Shown: in pieces, positions 12,561-24,039 of the stretch | How positions within the stretch are numbered: the stretch's first letter is position 1 | Layout: each line of letters begins with the position of its first letter | Source: Mytilisepta virgata | Lineage: Eukaryota; Mollusca; Bivalvia; Mytilida; Mytilidae | Length of the DNA stretch: 64,000 bases | NCBI GenBank assembly: GCA_028015205.1 | Contig: CM051508.1 | Location: 16,262,001-16,326,000 of the forward strand | Direction: 5' to 3' | Notes under the pieces: generated by a model | What the model saw: the letters and a program-made list of their open reading frames with translations, nothing else | Database searches by the model: none | Told to the model about the DNA's origin: nothing | Position numbers and translations under genes: made by a program

Positions 12561-12704
12561 CTTCAGTGCACCTGTCGCCTTTCCATCCCGCGTTGCACCC
12601 GCTGTGACATTTTCCTGTCACATGATCACAAATAGTACTTGTATTTGCGTAGCAGTTACTACAAGTCTCATTACATTTCAAACCGAATCTTTCTGGGGGA
12701 CATG
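12561..12704 (-). CDS. Receptor A exon 4: EGF-like module 1
   Basis: 144 nt, phase 1 to 1, CTCAG acceptor and GTATGC donor. Eight cysteines, C-P-P-E-R-F-G-L-K-C through W-K-G-D-R-C-T-E. Four residue differences from copy B. It is the last exon of receptor A visible in the window. Confidence 0.88.
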
Positions 12705-14504
12705 CTGAGAAAAAAAAAGATTTTATTTATAAATGCCAACTTTGTTGTTAATAAAGTTGTAAAAATAATATATATAAAACATCATTGACTCAATTACTAC
12801 TCCTACAGTGGCCAGTTTTATGAAGTATACAGAGACCATAAATATTATACCTTTATGTTTATGTCCACTTATCTTTTGTAATCAACATTTGCGGACAATT
12901 TCAATGACAGAGCTTCAGTATTAAACCCAACAAATCTAATTATCGTTTTCGTTACTACAGATCAGCTCATCAAAAGTTAAATCCATGTTAAGGTAATCTC
13001 TGGTTGAAATCTTTGCTATTGGGCCTAAAACTAGACATAATACCAGCCGTAAAAACAATAAATTTTACATTAGAATAAAACACAATTAATTTTAGGATTA
13101 CACACTTTGTCAAATTTAGCATTATCCTAATGTGCGATACAAGACAGAAGTGAATTTTGTTATACATATACTCTTCTATAAAGAAAAACACTTGTCTCAG
13201 ACCTGAAATATGCTTATTTTACACTTTGATTAATTATTGAAATTAGTTCAATATGTATCTTAATGATAAAACTACACTTTTGTTTAAATATCAATTTCGA
13301 TACATAAAATGTGCACATTTCATGCATTTCATCGATTTACAACTGATCATTTGGTGTCCTTTGTGAGCTATGCACGAAGGAGATACTCCTTAGTTGCCAA
13401 CATTTAACATTCTAAAAGAAGATACTATTTACAAAAAAGTATGACGCACATAATGAAATACATTACACTTGGACATGTAGTATACATGTAATTATATAAA
13501 AACATCAAATAGATGGCATCTTAACAACGTTAGTATATAAAACATATCTGACATAATGGTATGGCTACGAATACTGTATATTTTCTTTAGATTATTTACC
13601 AAGCCAATCCAGTAAATGAAAATGTAATACTTAATCACAAGATTTCAAACGAAATGAAAAGGAGTAGTATGATTTTAGCAGTTATTTGGCCCCATCTGAC
13701 ATGACAAATTAAAACTAAGATTTCAGATTCAAATTTGTATATTTTTTATTTTATAATAAGCTAACCTTCCATAATATATCAATAAAAAAATCCTTCTTAT
13801 GACGTAACAGCGACACCCTGAACGAATTGAAGAAAATTGAGAAGTTTGATAGTAGATTTGGTCAAAGCATCTATCAGCAGCAGCCTCGTCTAAAAAAATT
13901 TACAGCACATTGCCGCAATTATAACAATTTCTTGCTGAAAACAAAACATGTTCCTTAAAGTGCAACATTTTAGCAGTACTTAATGATAGCAGATAGTAAG
14001 TTTCGGAAATCAAGGGGCCAAATATGAAGCAAAATAATACCTTGTCTTTTTGTAACCTTACCGTATACCTCGACTTCACACAGTTCGTTGTACAGATTTA
14101 AGCTTTGTTTATTATAAAATATGACATATTTCCCGCGCTGGACACACTGTATTGTCATATTAGGTTGAAGAGAACCCGCTTCCGTGAAACATAAACCTCT
14201 ATCTACCCTTTCCGTTGTATTGGAGACGTAGATTTGAAATCCGAGAATACGTTTTTTATATTGAGTATCTGGAAAAAAAAAAGATTTTAGTGATATTTTG
14301 TAGCCATAATTAGAACAAATTGCACCTATTAGATGTTACTGAAGAATAAAATAATAATCTGGATTAAATTATATTGAAACAAAATTGTGTATTTCTTAAT
14401 ATTGATTTGCAATTACCAAAGCGATTGACAAAGGAGAAAAGTAGTCAAGCTTAATTACAAATGTTAAGTCTAAAAAGATTATTCTAGTTAATTCTAGCTG
14501 TCTT

Positions 14505-14537
<33 letters not shown>

Positions 14538-17500
14538 ATCCAAGACAGATCAAGAACTTATCTATACCAATGGCCTTATCATCAATCAAATCTAATTAAG
14601 GCTTGTCATGATTAGTTCAGCACACCAAGTAAATTGTTTCGATTGATTGCATCAAGGTAAACCAGTATCTTGTTTAATATTCTTGTCATTATTTAGTTTG
14701 AAAAATACTGCATTTTTTTTTAAATCAAGAGAGGCAAGATTTTGCAAGACATTTACTATCTAAGGCGTTTTAGTCTGCAGGAAATATATTCGTTTCTAGT
14801 GATTTATATTGGAAAGCTATTTACAATTCGCCGACCTTTACTCATTAATAATAAGGCAAACGATTGAAGATTATATTCCAAAATTTTATCCATTGGTACC
14901 TTCAAAATGACATTGATTTAATTGAAACGTATTTACCAACAATTTCTGACAGTTTCTTCGTAAATCAAGAATAATTATCTTTGCACTGTGGACGAAAGTT
15001 TTTGTCCCTCTGTCTGTCACACGTTCTTATGACTTCAGTTCCCGATTCACTTTTCGGTTAAGGGAGTTATTTCATTTTCTAGACTTGAGGCCGACATGAT
15101 CAAATTTCAAAAATGTAAATTTAAGATTGTGACATAAACTTACCTGTTCTTTATTTTTGCACATTGTTTTTACGGTGTTGTAGTACACAATATATAGATC
15201 GAAAATAAGGCTTTTAGAAGTTGTGACTCACAAGAGTCAAATTACCAAAATTATGAATTTTAGCTTGTAAACTAAACTCCTCTTTCATTTTTCGAATTAT
15301 AAATTTTATTTCTTGACAGTATTGTAATACCCAATAGGGTTTTATAATTTTGATTTTTAATCTTGGGCTGCGTTTTATTGATTTAATTTCTTATAACGAT
15401 TCTATATCATCTGTAAATTTGTTGTACTGTTCTAAATGTTTTACTTTTGGTCAAAGTCCAAACTAATTTCGGATTATAATGGGATCATCGTCTTTTCAAG
15501 AAGTAGCTTTCTGTAATTATAAACTACATGATGTTATTACTGTTAGATTCATACAATATACATAATCATACAATTCCAAATGGCTCACCCCAATAGTAAG
15601 CATTGTCATGTCTGAAGTAGACATCAATGTAGTCAATACCCTGTACCTTCCCTAGGTCTACTCTCCATTCGGCAGTTGTAGATGCTTTCTGCATAGCACA
15701 TGAACTATGAGGAGCATATTGGTCTCTGTTACCGTCAACAGCAGCCGCTGCAAACGTTGTCCACCCGGTTGTTCTATATGTTGTCTGTTGCCAAGCAGAT
15801 TTATTCAGCGCTAGATTTTCTGTAACAAATCACCAGACACACTTTTAAGAATGAGTTGAATAAATTGCTTTAGACACAGTCACAATAGATAATAATATTA
15901 GCGGAAAATTCTACAATTTATACATGTATTTACTTACTTTTGTAAAATAGCTTTTAATTAAAATAAATACCGATATTTTAAAATTTGAAAACTGTGAGAA
16001 CCATTTTCAAGTTGCTACAGATAATATATTGTTTGCGTGTGAAGTATTTTATAGATCTATAAAATTATTTGAGAATATCACAAGTATTTAATATCACCAT
16101 AATAAATAAACGGATAATAGCTCTTCGACATTTACAAACTATTGTTTTAGTAATAAAACATCAGCAGACACTATTGGAATAACGAATACATTTTAAAACA
16201 GAAATACTTGTCAACATTTTTTTATTTTTTTCTTTTAAATTAGAATTTGTTATACTTACTTATGTCATTCATTTGAATTGAAAGAGAGTAAAATGCTACA
16301 AATTTGGATAAAGGGATCGGGAGCATTAAATTTTTGTCAACATCCGAGAATAGTCAAAATATCTGCAGAATTGGCCTCTTGTAATGTCCCGTTTTCGTCG
16401 ATTAATAGATATCTATTCTTTTGTTTTCTAAATATTTTGTGCTAGGATAATCTGACGTGTTACAGACAATGTGTAGTGCAGTAATAAAGTTTTATGGGTA
16501 CCCAAATCTAGTCCCCTTATTTATGTTTAAGGTTATCTCGTCATATCTCTATGTCTGTTGTTCTGTATGTCGTGTTCCTTTATGGTTTGTATCGTTCGGG
16601 TATTGTACTCTGGAACATGATTTATGATTTCCCGTCTGGTATTGTTGGTTCGGTATCTTCTACACTCGATAGAGTTCAATAGAAATCCGCAGTATTCTTG
16701 AGCATGCATTGGTCCGATTACTTTTAAATTAGTTTTGCTTGTAAATGTAATCAATCAAATTAATGGTTACATGGTTTTCAAAATTTAATCGATTAAACAA
16801 ATGATTAGAGTAGCAATGCACTCGTTATTACATCTGATTTTAATGGATTACCTTTAATTTATTTCTTGGCATTTCTAAATTTAAAGTCTCCATGTCGGTT
16901 GGAGAAAGAGCTTTGATTGGCATAATTACACAATTTCGTATTTGTATCACTTGATATGAACAGATTTTAAAGAGGACAAACCAAAATAACGTAACACATT
17001 AGAAAGACAAACCCGGAAATAGAAATGAACAACCACAAGCACAACAAATAAACATTGAAAACTTAAAAAAAAAACAATGAACAACACGAACTCCCATAAA
17101 AAACAGGACTCAACTCAGGTGCCCCGGGAGGTAAGCATTTTCTGCTCCGCATACTGCACTCTTCGTGAAGTTCAACAAAGTCAACCCGGTGATATTCAAA
17201 AATCGGTGGAGATATATGAAATGTTACGGCAGTGGTAACAGGTCCAACATCATACTCGGCATTGGAACACTTTATTGGTCGATCAATTCGTGATGACGAC
17301 GTTAAATGTCCTAAGTCACGTTTTGTTATGACAGAAAAATCATTGTGATATTTTCCTGTGATGCTTGGTGATAAGATATTTTTTGCCTCGAAATGTGACT
17401 ACATGTTTTTAAATGTATGATTTCTTTCCAGATATAGATGTAAATATAAATGGGAACGTAGTTCAATCCAGACGTGTCGCATTAGGCATAAATTAGTTCA

Positions 17501-18652
17501 TCATATTTCTTATTTTTCTTATTATTATACCTTTTTTCAAGAAAATAAAATAACTTTTCGAGTAGGATGAAGAAATGTTCAAATAAAAGTATATCTGTAT
17601 GTATTTTTGTAAACTATGGTATTTGTGGATCATACTCTGATAGAAAGGCTTCAGTGTATCAACGTTTTTTCATTGCAATATATAAAAGCCATACAAATAT
17701 TGGTTATTATGAGCAGTAAGTGTACGATTTGAGAGTATTTAGGAGTTGTATGAAAATAATAATAAATAAATTAATTAATTAATTAATTAATTGGCATGCC
17801 CGGTCAAGTCAATTTGTTTGAGTATAACGCCATATTATTGTGAAAACAGCCAGATATAAACATACAACGATCGTGTATGTAAAAATGAGGCCGAAATGTT
17901 GCATACTGGGTCGTCATTTTATTATTTCGTACACAAAAAATGCCTGTACTATGGACGGCTAAGTAGAACGTAACAACATAATCATCAAACTTCCTTTGGT
18001 TAAAACACAGTCACATGATGTTCCATCTTTCTTAATATTATTTTATAAAAACTTATATTGACTCTTTTTGATTTTCACTTAATAATCTAAAATAAAACTA
18101 ATCATTTTTGTTTATTCACTTGATCAGATTTGTCATTGGCTCTCTTTGTTGTGTAGTATATATGAATTAGTTCTACAAAAGATACTGTATGATTTCATTG
18201 GAATACTTTTGCTTTGCGTATTATTTTCAGGGGTACATTTACCTTGTACAATTTCAATTTCGGATTGAATTTAAAAAAGGAGAGTAACCAAAAAAATATC
18301 TGTAGTCCCGGTAAATACAGTCAATTTAAACTATCACGATAGAATTACTAACATGTCTTATGATATCGGATTTCTTTTTTTTTAAATTCGATTCAAATTT
18401 TGTTTAATAGAGCTTAAAACAATTTTCACATTATTTTTTGTCGAAGCGACCTCAATTAGTTTGTGAAAATAACAACGAAGTTTTGTAATCCTTTAAACAA
18501 TTATATTGTAGACGAAATGAATATAAGGAATATATAATGCTTCTAACAAACGTATAAAGAACATGAACTGTGTAAATAGACTCACCGTATCCGTTACTAG
18601 CATCAAATCGAACACAAAAGATAATGATTAAACAATGTAAACACGAAGCCAT
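12561..18652 (-). CDS. FTP-domain / EGF receptor, 5' half (copy A, partial)
   Basis: Four exons: 18586-18652, 15589-15819, 14062-14268 and 12561-12704. They have the same lengths, phases and splice sites as receptor B exons 1-4 and encode signal peptide, FTP domain and the first EGF module (about 216 residues). No stop or frameshift is seen in them. Further EGF, transmembrane and tail exons are not in the window. By analogy with copy B they would lie left of position 1, beyond the satellite. Whether they exist, or whether copy A is a truncated duplicate, cannot be decided here. Confidence 0.78.
14062..14268 (-). CDS. Receptor A exon 3: FTP domain, second half
   Basis: 207 nt, phase 1 to 1, CCAG acceptor and GTAAGG donor. 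Has G-F-Q-I-Y-V-S-N-T-T, I-Q-C-V-Q-R-G-K-Y-V and L-C-E-V-E-V-Y-G. About six substitutions against copy B, including K-Q-S-L to T-Q-N-F in the loop after the Y-V-I-F-Y strand. Confidence 0.9.
14506..14535. repeat. Poly-T tract (30 nt)
   Basis: Homopolymer in the receptor A intron 2. The copy B site (50470-50481) has only about 12. Confidence 0.9.
14985..15440 (+). repeat. Related interspersed repeat, copy A intron
   Basis: Starts GGACGAAAGTTTTTGTCCCT, GTCTGTCACACG, then units with GTGACATAAACTTACCTG, ACCCAATAGGGTTTTATAAT and ATTTTGATTTTTAATC. Similar phrases to 41165-41720. Lies between receptor A exons 2 and 3 and is matched in copy B. Confidence 0.5.
15589..15819 (-). CDS. Receptor A exon 2: FTP domain, first half
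   Basis: 231 nt, phase 1 to 1. Has N-L-A-L-N-K-S-A-W-Q, A-V-D-G-N-R-D-Q, E-W-R-V-D-L-G and Y-F-R-H-D. Compared with copy B it differs at eight amino-acid sites, six of them packed between Q-Y-A-P-H and A-E-W-R, with few silent changes. Confidence 0.9.
16680..16860. repeat. TAATCGATTA-rich stretch, short form (copy A)
   Basis: Contains ACATGGTTTTCAAAATTTAA, TCGATTAAAC and related GTAATC/GATTAC words, some palindromic. Corresponds to the left part of 52650-53210. Confidence 0.4.
16960..17335 (-). mobile_element. Penelope-like 3' flank remnant, copy A
   Basis: Contains AGAGGACAAACCAAAATAAC, AACAACCACAAGCACAACAA, ACTCAACTCAGGTGCCCC and GTAAGCATTTTCTGCTCCGC, echoing 6760-6960 beside the RT fragment. 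No coding left. Intronic to receptor A (between exons 1 and 2). Confidence 0.5.
17769..17792. repeat. (TTAA)n simple repeat
   Basis: Six TTAA units after an AATAAATAAA lead-in. Copy B has a shorter version near 53990-54006. Confidence 0.85.
18586..18652 (-). CDS. Receptor A exon 1: signal peptide
   Basis: 67 nt from ATG at 18652. M-A-S-C-L-H-C-L-I-I-I-F-C-V-R-F-D is identical in the core to receptor B, with a phase-1 GTGAGT donor. An in-frame upstream ATG at 18742 would add about 30 residues ahead of the hydrophobic core. The internal ATG gives the better signal peptide. Confidence 0.8.
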
Positions 18653-18762
18653 TTTGATATCAAAGCATAACAAGTTTTCTGTCCAGAGTATAATTATTGA
18701 AGAAAGTCCACACGTCAGTATATCAACCGGGAAGTGAGTCACTTATACATGGAGTAACCTTG

Positions 18763-18769
18763 TTTTATA
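18763..18769 (-). promoter_or_regulatory. Possible TATA box of receptor A
   Basis: The minus strand reads TATAAAA about 115 nt before the ATG at 18652, in otherwise mixed AT-rich DNA. A start about 30 nt downstream would give a short leader. The same place in copy B (about 55032-55042) reads TATCAAA. Position and sequence only; AT-rich DNA yields such matches by chance. Confidence 0.3.
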
Positions 18770-18799
18770 TTTTTTAAGTTTCATATAAAAATTTAAATA

Positions 18800-19138
18800 C
18801 ACAATTTAAAGGGGTTTATATTACATCTTTTTTTTTATTTTTGGATATTTTCAATCAAGATTACTCTCTGCAGGCCAACTGTTTGTTGTTTGGGATTTGA
18901 GAAGTAAAATTTATGGTATTTAATTATCAATGTTTTATATTTTGATTTTGCTGATTTTTTTGTGTAATATAGAGCATATAGTTGTCGAAGAAGACGTAAT
19001 AATTGGAGTTTGTTTTTAGTTTGAATTAAAAAAAAAATCGCCTGGAACAACATTAAGTTCTATTTTGGCCAAAATTAAGTTCTACAAATCCATAAAAGCA
19101 TTTCCTCCAAATTTAAAATATGGCCGGAAAGAGAAAAA
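18800..19138. other. Immediate upstream region of receptor A
   Basis: Matched at 55080-55406 in copy B. AT-rich with T runs. No gene recognised; may contain promoter elements of the first leader exon. Confidence 0.4.
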
Positions 19139-20190
19139 TATACAAGAGGCTCTCAAGCCTGTATCTGTCACCTGGATTTAACTTTTCACCTTGAACAGAC
19201 CTAAAAATTTAAGTGTTGCAGTCAATTTGGCTAGGATTCTATGTTAAACTAATTTCAGCTGTCATCTTGGTCGACAGTCGAGGTCAAAGTATATATTTCT
19301 AAAAGAGAACCATCTAAGGACCATTTTTGCCAAGTCTGGTTCCAATTCGTCAAGTGGTTTAAGACAAGATCTTTCAATGAATTTTCCCATAGGGCCCTAT
19401 GTTAAACCAAGTTCGGCTGTGGCGGCCATCTTGGTTAACAGTCTGGGTCATTGGACATATTTTTGAAAGAGAACCTGCTAAGAACCATTACTGCCAATTT
19501 TGGTTCCAACTGGCCTTGTAGTTTCATATAAGATTTTTTAAATTCATCCCCCTTTTTATATTTTTAGCAGCCATGTCGGTTGGAAGTCGGGGATGCCAGA
19601 CATAAGTTTCGAAGGGGGTCATCCAAGGACAATTCTACCAAAATTTGGTCTCAATTTTCCCAGTTGTTTGAGAGGAAAAGATCTTTAAAGGAAAGTTTAC
19701 AATGGATGCTGTCTTTAAAGGGCGGAAACTCCTATAAGGGGTCAATCAATGATTTTGGTCATGTTGACTTATTTGTAGATCTTACTTTGTTGAACATTTT
19801 TGCTGTTGACAATTTCTCTTTATCTATAATAATACTCAAGATAATAACCTAAAACTGCAATATTTCCTTAAAATTAACAATTCAGGGGCAATAACACAAC
19901 AAAGGGTTGACCGATTCGTCTGAAAACTTCATGACAGGTAAATCTTGACCTGATGAATAGTTTTACTCCATGTCAGTTTTGCTCTAATTGCTTTAGTTTT
20001 TGAGAGTTTACCCCTATGTTCTATTTATTTATGTCGTCGGACATATTTTTAAACTAGATACCCTAATGATCCTTGAGGCCAAGTTTGGTTTTGATTTGCA
20101 TTACTACTGGATGAATTTATCTGTGCTATACATTGATCAAACGTTCATCAGTTCCTACCTAAATCAATTTAAACGGGAGAAGATGGCATA
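19139..20190 (+). mobile_element. Minisatellite-cored hairpin element, 3'-truncated (copy A)
   Basis: Begins with the small hairpin AGGCTCTCAAGCCT and TCACCTGGAT, followed by imperfect units of about 160-190 bp with GGCGGCCATCTTGGTTAACA, GGGTCATTGGACATA, AAAGAGAACC and TGGTTCCAACTGG. Its 3' end is lost: AAGTTTGG joins straight to TTTTGATTTGC at about 20087, whereas copy B keeps the full end. Confidence 0.65.
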
Positions 20191-20201
20191 AACAAAAAAT
20201 A

Positions 20202-20202
20202 C

Positions 20203-20223
<21 letters not shown>
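20202..20223. repeat. Poly-C tract (22 nt)
   Basis: Homopolymer followed by an A run. The matched site in copy B near 56822 has only CCCCCCC. One of many G/C homopolymers in the window (also 30315-30330, 32280-32292, 32768-32780). Confidence 0.9.
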
Positions 20224-20233
<10 letters not shown>

Positions 20234-22255
20234 AAAATTGTATGCAAGAAATATTTTATTTTAAATGCAGGGAAGGGGTGTGATCATGCATTGAAAATAA
20301 GGAAAAAATGACAATATGTCAGACCTTTACTGTTTGCCTGTAAATAATATTTCAAGGGTAAAAACTCTCATAAGTGGTCAATTGACGATTTTGGTCATGT
20401 TGACTTATTTGTAACTTCAACTTTGCTGAATATGTTTGGTGTTTACAATTTGTCTTTATTTACAATAATATTCAAGAAAATAACCTAAAACTACAAAATT
20501 TCCTTAAAATTAAAAATCAGGGACAATAACCCGAAAATGGGTTAAAGAGTGTAATTTGATATATTTTCACGCTAAAACGTTTATAAAATTAACGTCTGAC
20601 ACGAGTGTTATTTGATACGTTTTCACACTATAATTTTTTTTTTATAAAATTAATGTTTAAACAAACCAGGAAGAAATACTATTATAGATATGAGTGGTTA
20701 GCCAGAAATATAATATAAATTTTCTTACGTCCCTGTATTTAAATTGGTGGTAGGAAGAGAAGTGATTTATTTGTTTTTTTTTTTCTCTTTCTTTTTTTTT
20801 TTTTTTTTTTTGTAGATGGAAATAATAATTTTCTGCCCTATTACGACCATTTGTTTGGTTTTCTACACCTGTTTATTTCTCTGCTGCTATGTTTTGCAAA
20901 TGTCAAGATTTTTGATACTCGATTTCAACTGCATTGAACTTTAGTTCTGAAGGTCTCGTTTTGAGACGACTAATAATACTATTCCTTTATGAAGACTCTT
21001 TTCGCTTATCTAAGAATTGATTCATTATATCTGGGTTATATTGAAAATTACATATTAACAAATACTACAACGTTTGTTTTTGCTTTGCTTTAAGTTTATA
21101 TATTATAGTTCAATAAAGGTACACCATTATCCATTTTGTATCTCAAATTACAGACATATTATTATTTGGTTTGAAATATCGGTAAAAGAATACGGAAGCG
21201 ACAAATCAGTGGGAAAAGCCTATCAATTCAAAGTTCACGGAAAAGACAAAGTCATAAGAAAGGAAACAAACAAAGGCCACAAGGATCTTGTATAACTAAA
21301 ATAATAGAAACATATAATAAACTAAACGAAAATAAAACAAGCAAAAGCACTGGCAATGGCAACTCCCATTACAAACCGGGGGATACATCATGTCGGGATT
21401 TTTTTCCTGTGTTTACATCTAAGTTAACTATTTTCTTCAATTATATCTTCTTATTTTATTCATATATAAGGCAAGAGCTTCATATTACCAACATTTTTAC
21501 TTCTATAACAGTTTTATATTGGAGTTTTTTTTTTCTTGATTCAACTGTAAATTGAACTAATTTGCTTCCTTTTAAGACATATGCCAGCTTGTCCTGTCTT
21601 AAACAGTTTCTAACATAAAACCTAAATAACACTGAAAAGTTTGATATTATAGTTCAATATTACTGAAGACATATCCGAGAAAAAGGTTGTCCATAATTGA
21701 AGACCTTTCTCCAATATTATTTAAACTGTTTGTGACATCACTTTATTATACATGTAACAAGCTAACTACAAGTATCATTGATCTAAAAAAAAATCATCAA
21801 AAAGTTAAAACTATTAAATTCATAATAAAACCGTCTTTTTGTGAAAGAGACACATCCTAACAAGTTATCCAAACTGTACAATTGGGTGAGAACTGTCAAC
21901 AATGTAGCGAAAGCAATTGATATAAACAAACACTAAAATACTGGGATATCATCAGTTCAGTATCTCGATATCTTTTTTTGTCTGAAATTCATGCTGTAAA
22001 ACTATAAAACCATGGATATTCTGAATTACAATGTATACTAAATTCTGTCCTCAGTTTGTATTGATGCAATGTACGGAGCAAAACTGTAATTCATTCCAGT
22101 ACACCAAATAAAGATCCAAAAAATTACGTATTATGTCGAAGTAAGTTATTTCATAAGGACTGACAAAATATTTGCAAAGGAAGTATATACTGATATTTAA
22201 ACAGGTAGTATGATATCATGTATGAAATGATGAAACTATTTAAATAACAACTCAC
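20224..22255. other. Intergenic or intronic sequence between the two leader exons (copy A)
   Basis: Matches 56823-58558 with several indels: a 110-bp loss near 20240, a 100-bp loss near 20832 and about 500 bp extra at 21500-22000. Contains a T/C-rich run at 20770-20812. No exon recognised on either strand. Confidence 0.5.
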
Positions 22256-22322
22256 CATATTCATAACTGAAATCTAGTTTGAAATATAAGATAATAACTA
22301 CACTTTTTAGGCATAAAAACAT
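22256..22322 (-). CDS. Alternative first (signal-peptide) exon, copy A
   Basis: 67 nt from ATG at 22322 to GTGAGT in phase 1. Encodes M-F-L-C-L-K-S-V-V-I-I-L-Y-F-K-L-D-F-S-Y, aligning without gaps to the leader at 18586-18652 (shared M, C4, L5, I10, I11, D17, S19, Y22). Conserved in copy B, so present before the large duplication. It could supply a second leader to the same FTP exon. Confidence 0.6.
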
Positions 22323-22429
22323 CTTGGTATACATCATAATAAATCCTCTATTAACAATATGCTCAGCCTCACTGTAAGTGTCTATAGTGTCTATATGAAC
22401 AGGGAAGTGATGTAAATGAACCATACAAT

Positions 22430-23940
22430 AACTAGATTTAACCTACTTTTCACGTTAAATTCATAAATCAGTGATATCTGAGAGAACAGTGGTGTGTTGC
22501 TACTTGATGTAACATTTCCTGTCCACATACTTGTTAAATTTCCGGAGAGAATTATATGAGGCGGAAGATATTTCATTACGGAGGACAAATACTGAAACGT
22601 GTGAATTCAGATCAAAGTAAATTTTGCCCTACCATATAGAATAATATATACAGGAATACGTCGGAATAGTACGACATAACAAAACACAAAACAAGACGAA
22701 ACACACCCCCCCCCCTTCCCACCTCCCCCCGCAAAAAAAGGTATTGAAATGTAACCTAAATGTATATACATTGTAAAAGTACTATCTCTAATCCTTACGT
22801 ATTCGGTTAAAAAAAACGACACCTACTGTTCCTTTACGACGACGAAAAATACAACCGATTCTAGCATAGCACACTTCAAATTATATCTACAAATTAAAAC
22901 TCAAACGCAAAATCATTTTTGCATCCATCGTAAGTGATGGACGCTGCAATATAATTATACAAATATATGGATGCATACCATTGTAACATTCAATGACATG
23001 ACATTAAGTCTGTAACTATAACGTATACCCCACTTAAACGTCATTGAAAACCAAAGCGGATCAGGAAAAACAACATATATTTACATGTGGAAACCTGTAT
23101 CTGATGTCAATGTACTAGCCTATCGCAGGATATTGGTGCCTAACCTAACCAAATTTTCGATATGTATTTAAAATGTAAAACGTGGGAAAACACCTGTATT
23201 ACCCCTATTCCTTTATTAATTGGTTAATAAACGGCTGACACTTATTGATACCTTTAAGACGGCGAAAAATGAAGGTGATACTAGCGATAGATATAAAACA
23301 TCAAAGGCAAATCGTATTTGCCGACAACCCATCGTACGTGATAGACCAACAAAGAAATGACGAAAGTTCGAGACCCAATACTTTAGAAATTTTTAAACTC
23401 TTCTCATCAGAGTCAACTATGTATCCGTATTTTCCTGGAATCTGTCTTCCACCCTTTGAAATTAGAATTTTATTACTTTGCCTATATTGGTCAGTTTCCC
23501 TCTTTTGTATATTCAATACCTTCACGTACAACGGCATCTAAAAGAGCTAATATCAGCAAATCTAAGGAAACCAGAAAAAACTTCAGAGCATCATTGTCAA
23601 ATCAAAAATAAGTAAATCATTTCAAACATTTTCAAACATATTACAAAGTGAAATCAAATCGTCTGTCGAACTTTAATCTTTCTTTCCTGTCTCTTTTTTG
23701 GCAGTTTTATGAATAGAAGACACAAACGTGTTATTGTTAGAATCTCTAAAACCGTTTATTTCTTGTGCCCATTTGATACCATATATTGCGTTATAAGTGG
23801 TGTTGTGGGTTGATCCATTGTTCAACACAATATACAGTGTCAAATATACAGCTTTTGGGTTCGATAAAGATTTTCTTTGTCAATTCAGTCTTTTGGATTT
23901 AAATGTTAAGTATGTTTATATGTATTGCATGATTTTGTTG
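22430..23940. other. Region upstream of alternative leader exon, copy A
   Basis: Matched by 58735-60385. Contains a C-rich run at 22706-22731 and no supported gene. Open frames of about 98 codons at 23245-23541 are broken in copy B. Confidence 0.45.
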
Positions 23941-23953
23941 ATATTTAATAAAA

Positions 23954-24024
<71 letters not shown>
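23954..24024. repeat. (ATCT)n microsatellite, long allele-like copy A
   Basis: About 71 bp of uninterrupted ATCT/CTAT units, some 17-18 repeats. The matched site in copy B has only about 8 with one TTCT interruption. Confidence 0.95.
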
Positions 24025-24039
24025 ATGTATACTCGACTC

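Noticed and set aside
18655..18742. N-terminal extension of receptor A from the ATG at 18742
   Set aside because: In frame but it would bury the signal peptide about 30 residues inside; the same region aligns with the leader DNA of the alternative exon as 5' UTR.
23245..23541. 98-codon plus-strand frame
   Set aside because: Disrupted by indels and substitutions at 59760-60060 in copy B.
23954..24024. Regular repeat that could be read as a CRISPR-like array
   Set aside because: It is a plain tetranucleotide microsatellite with no spacers, in a eukaryotic context.
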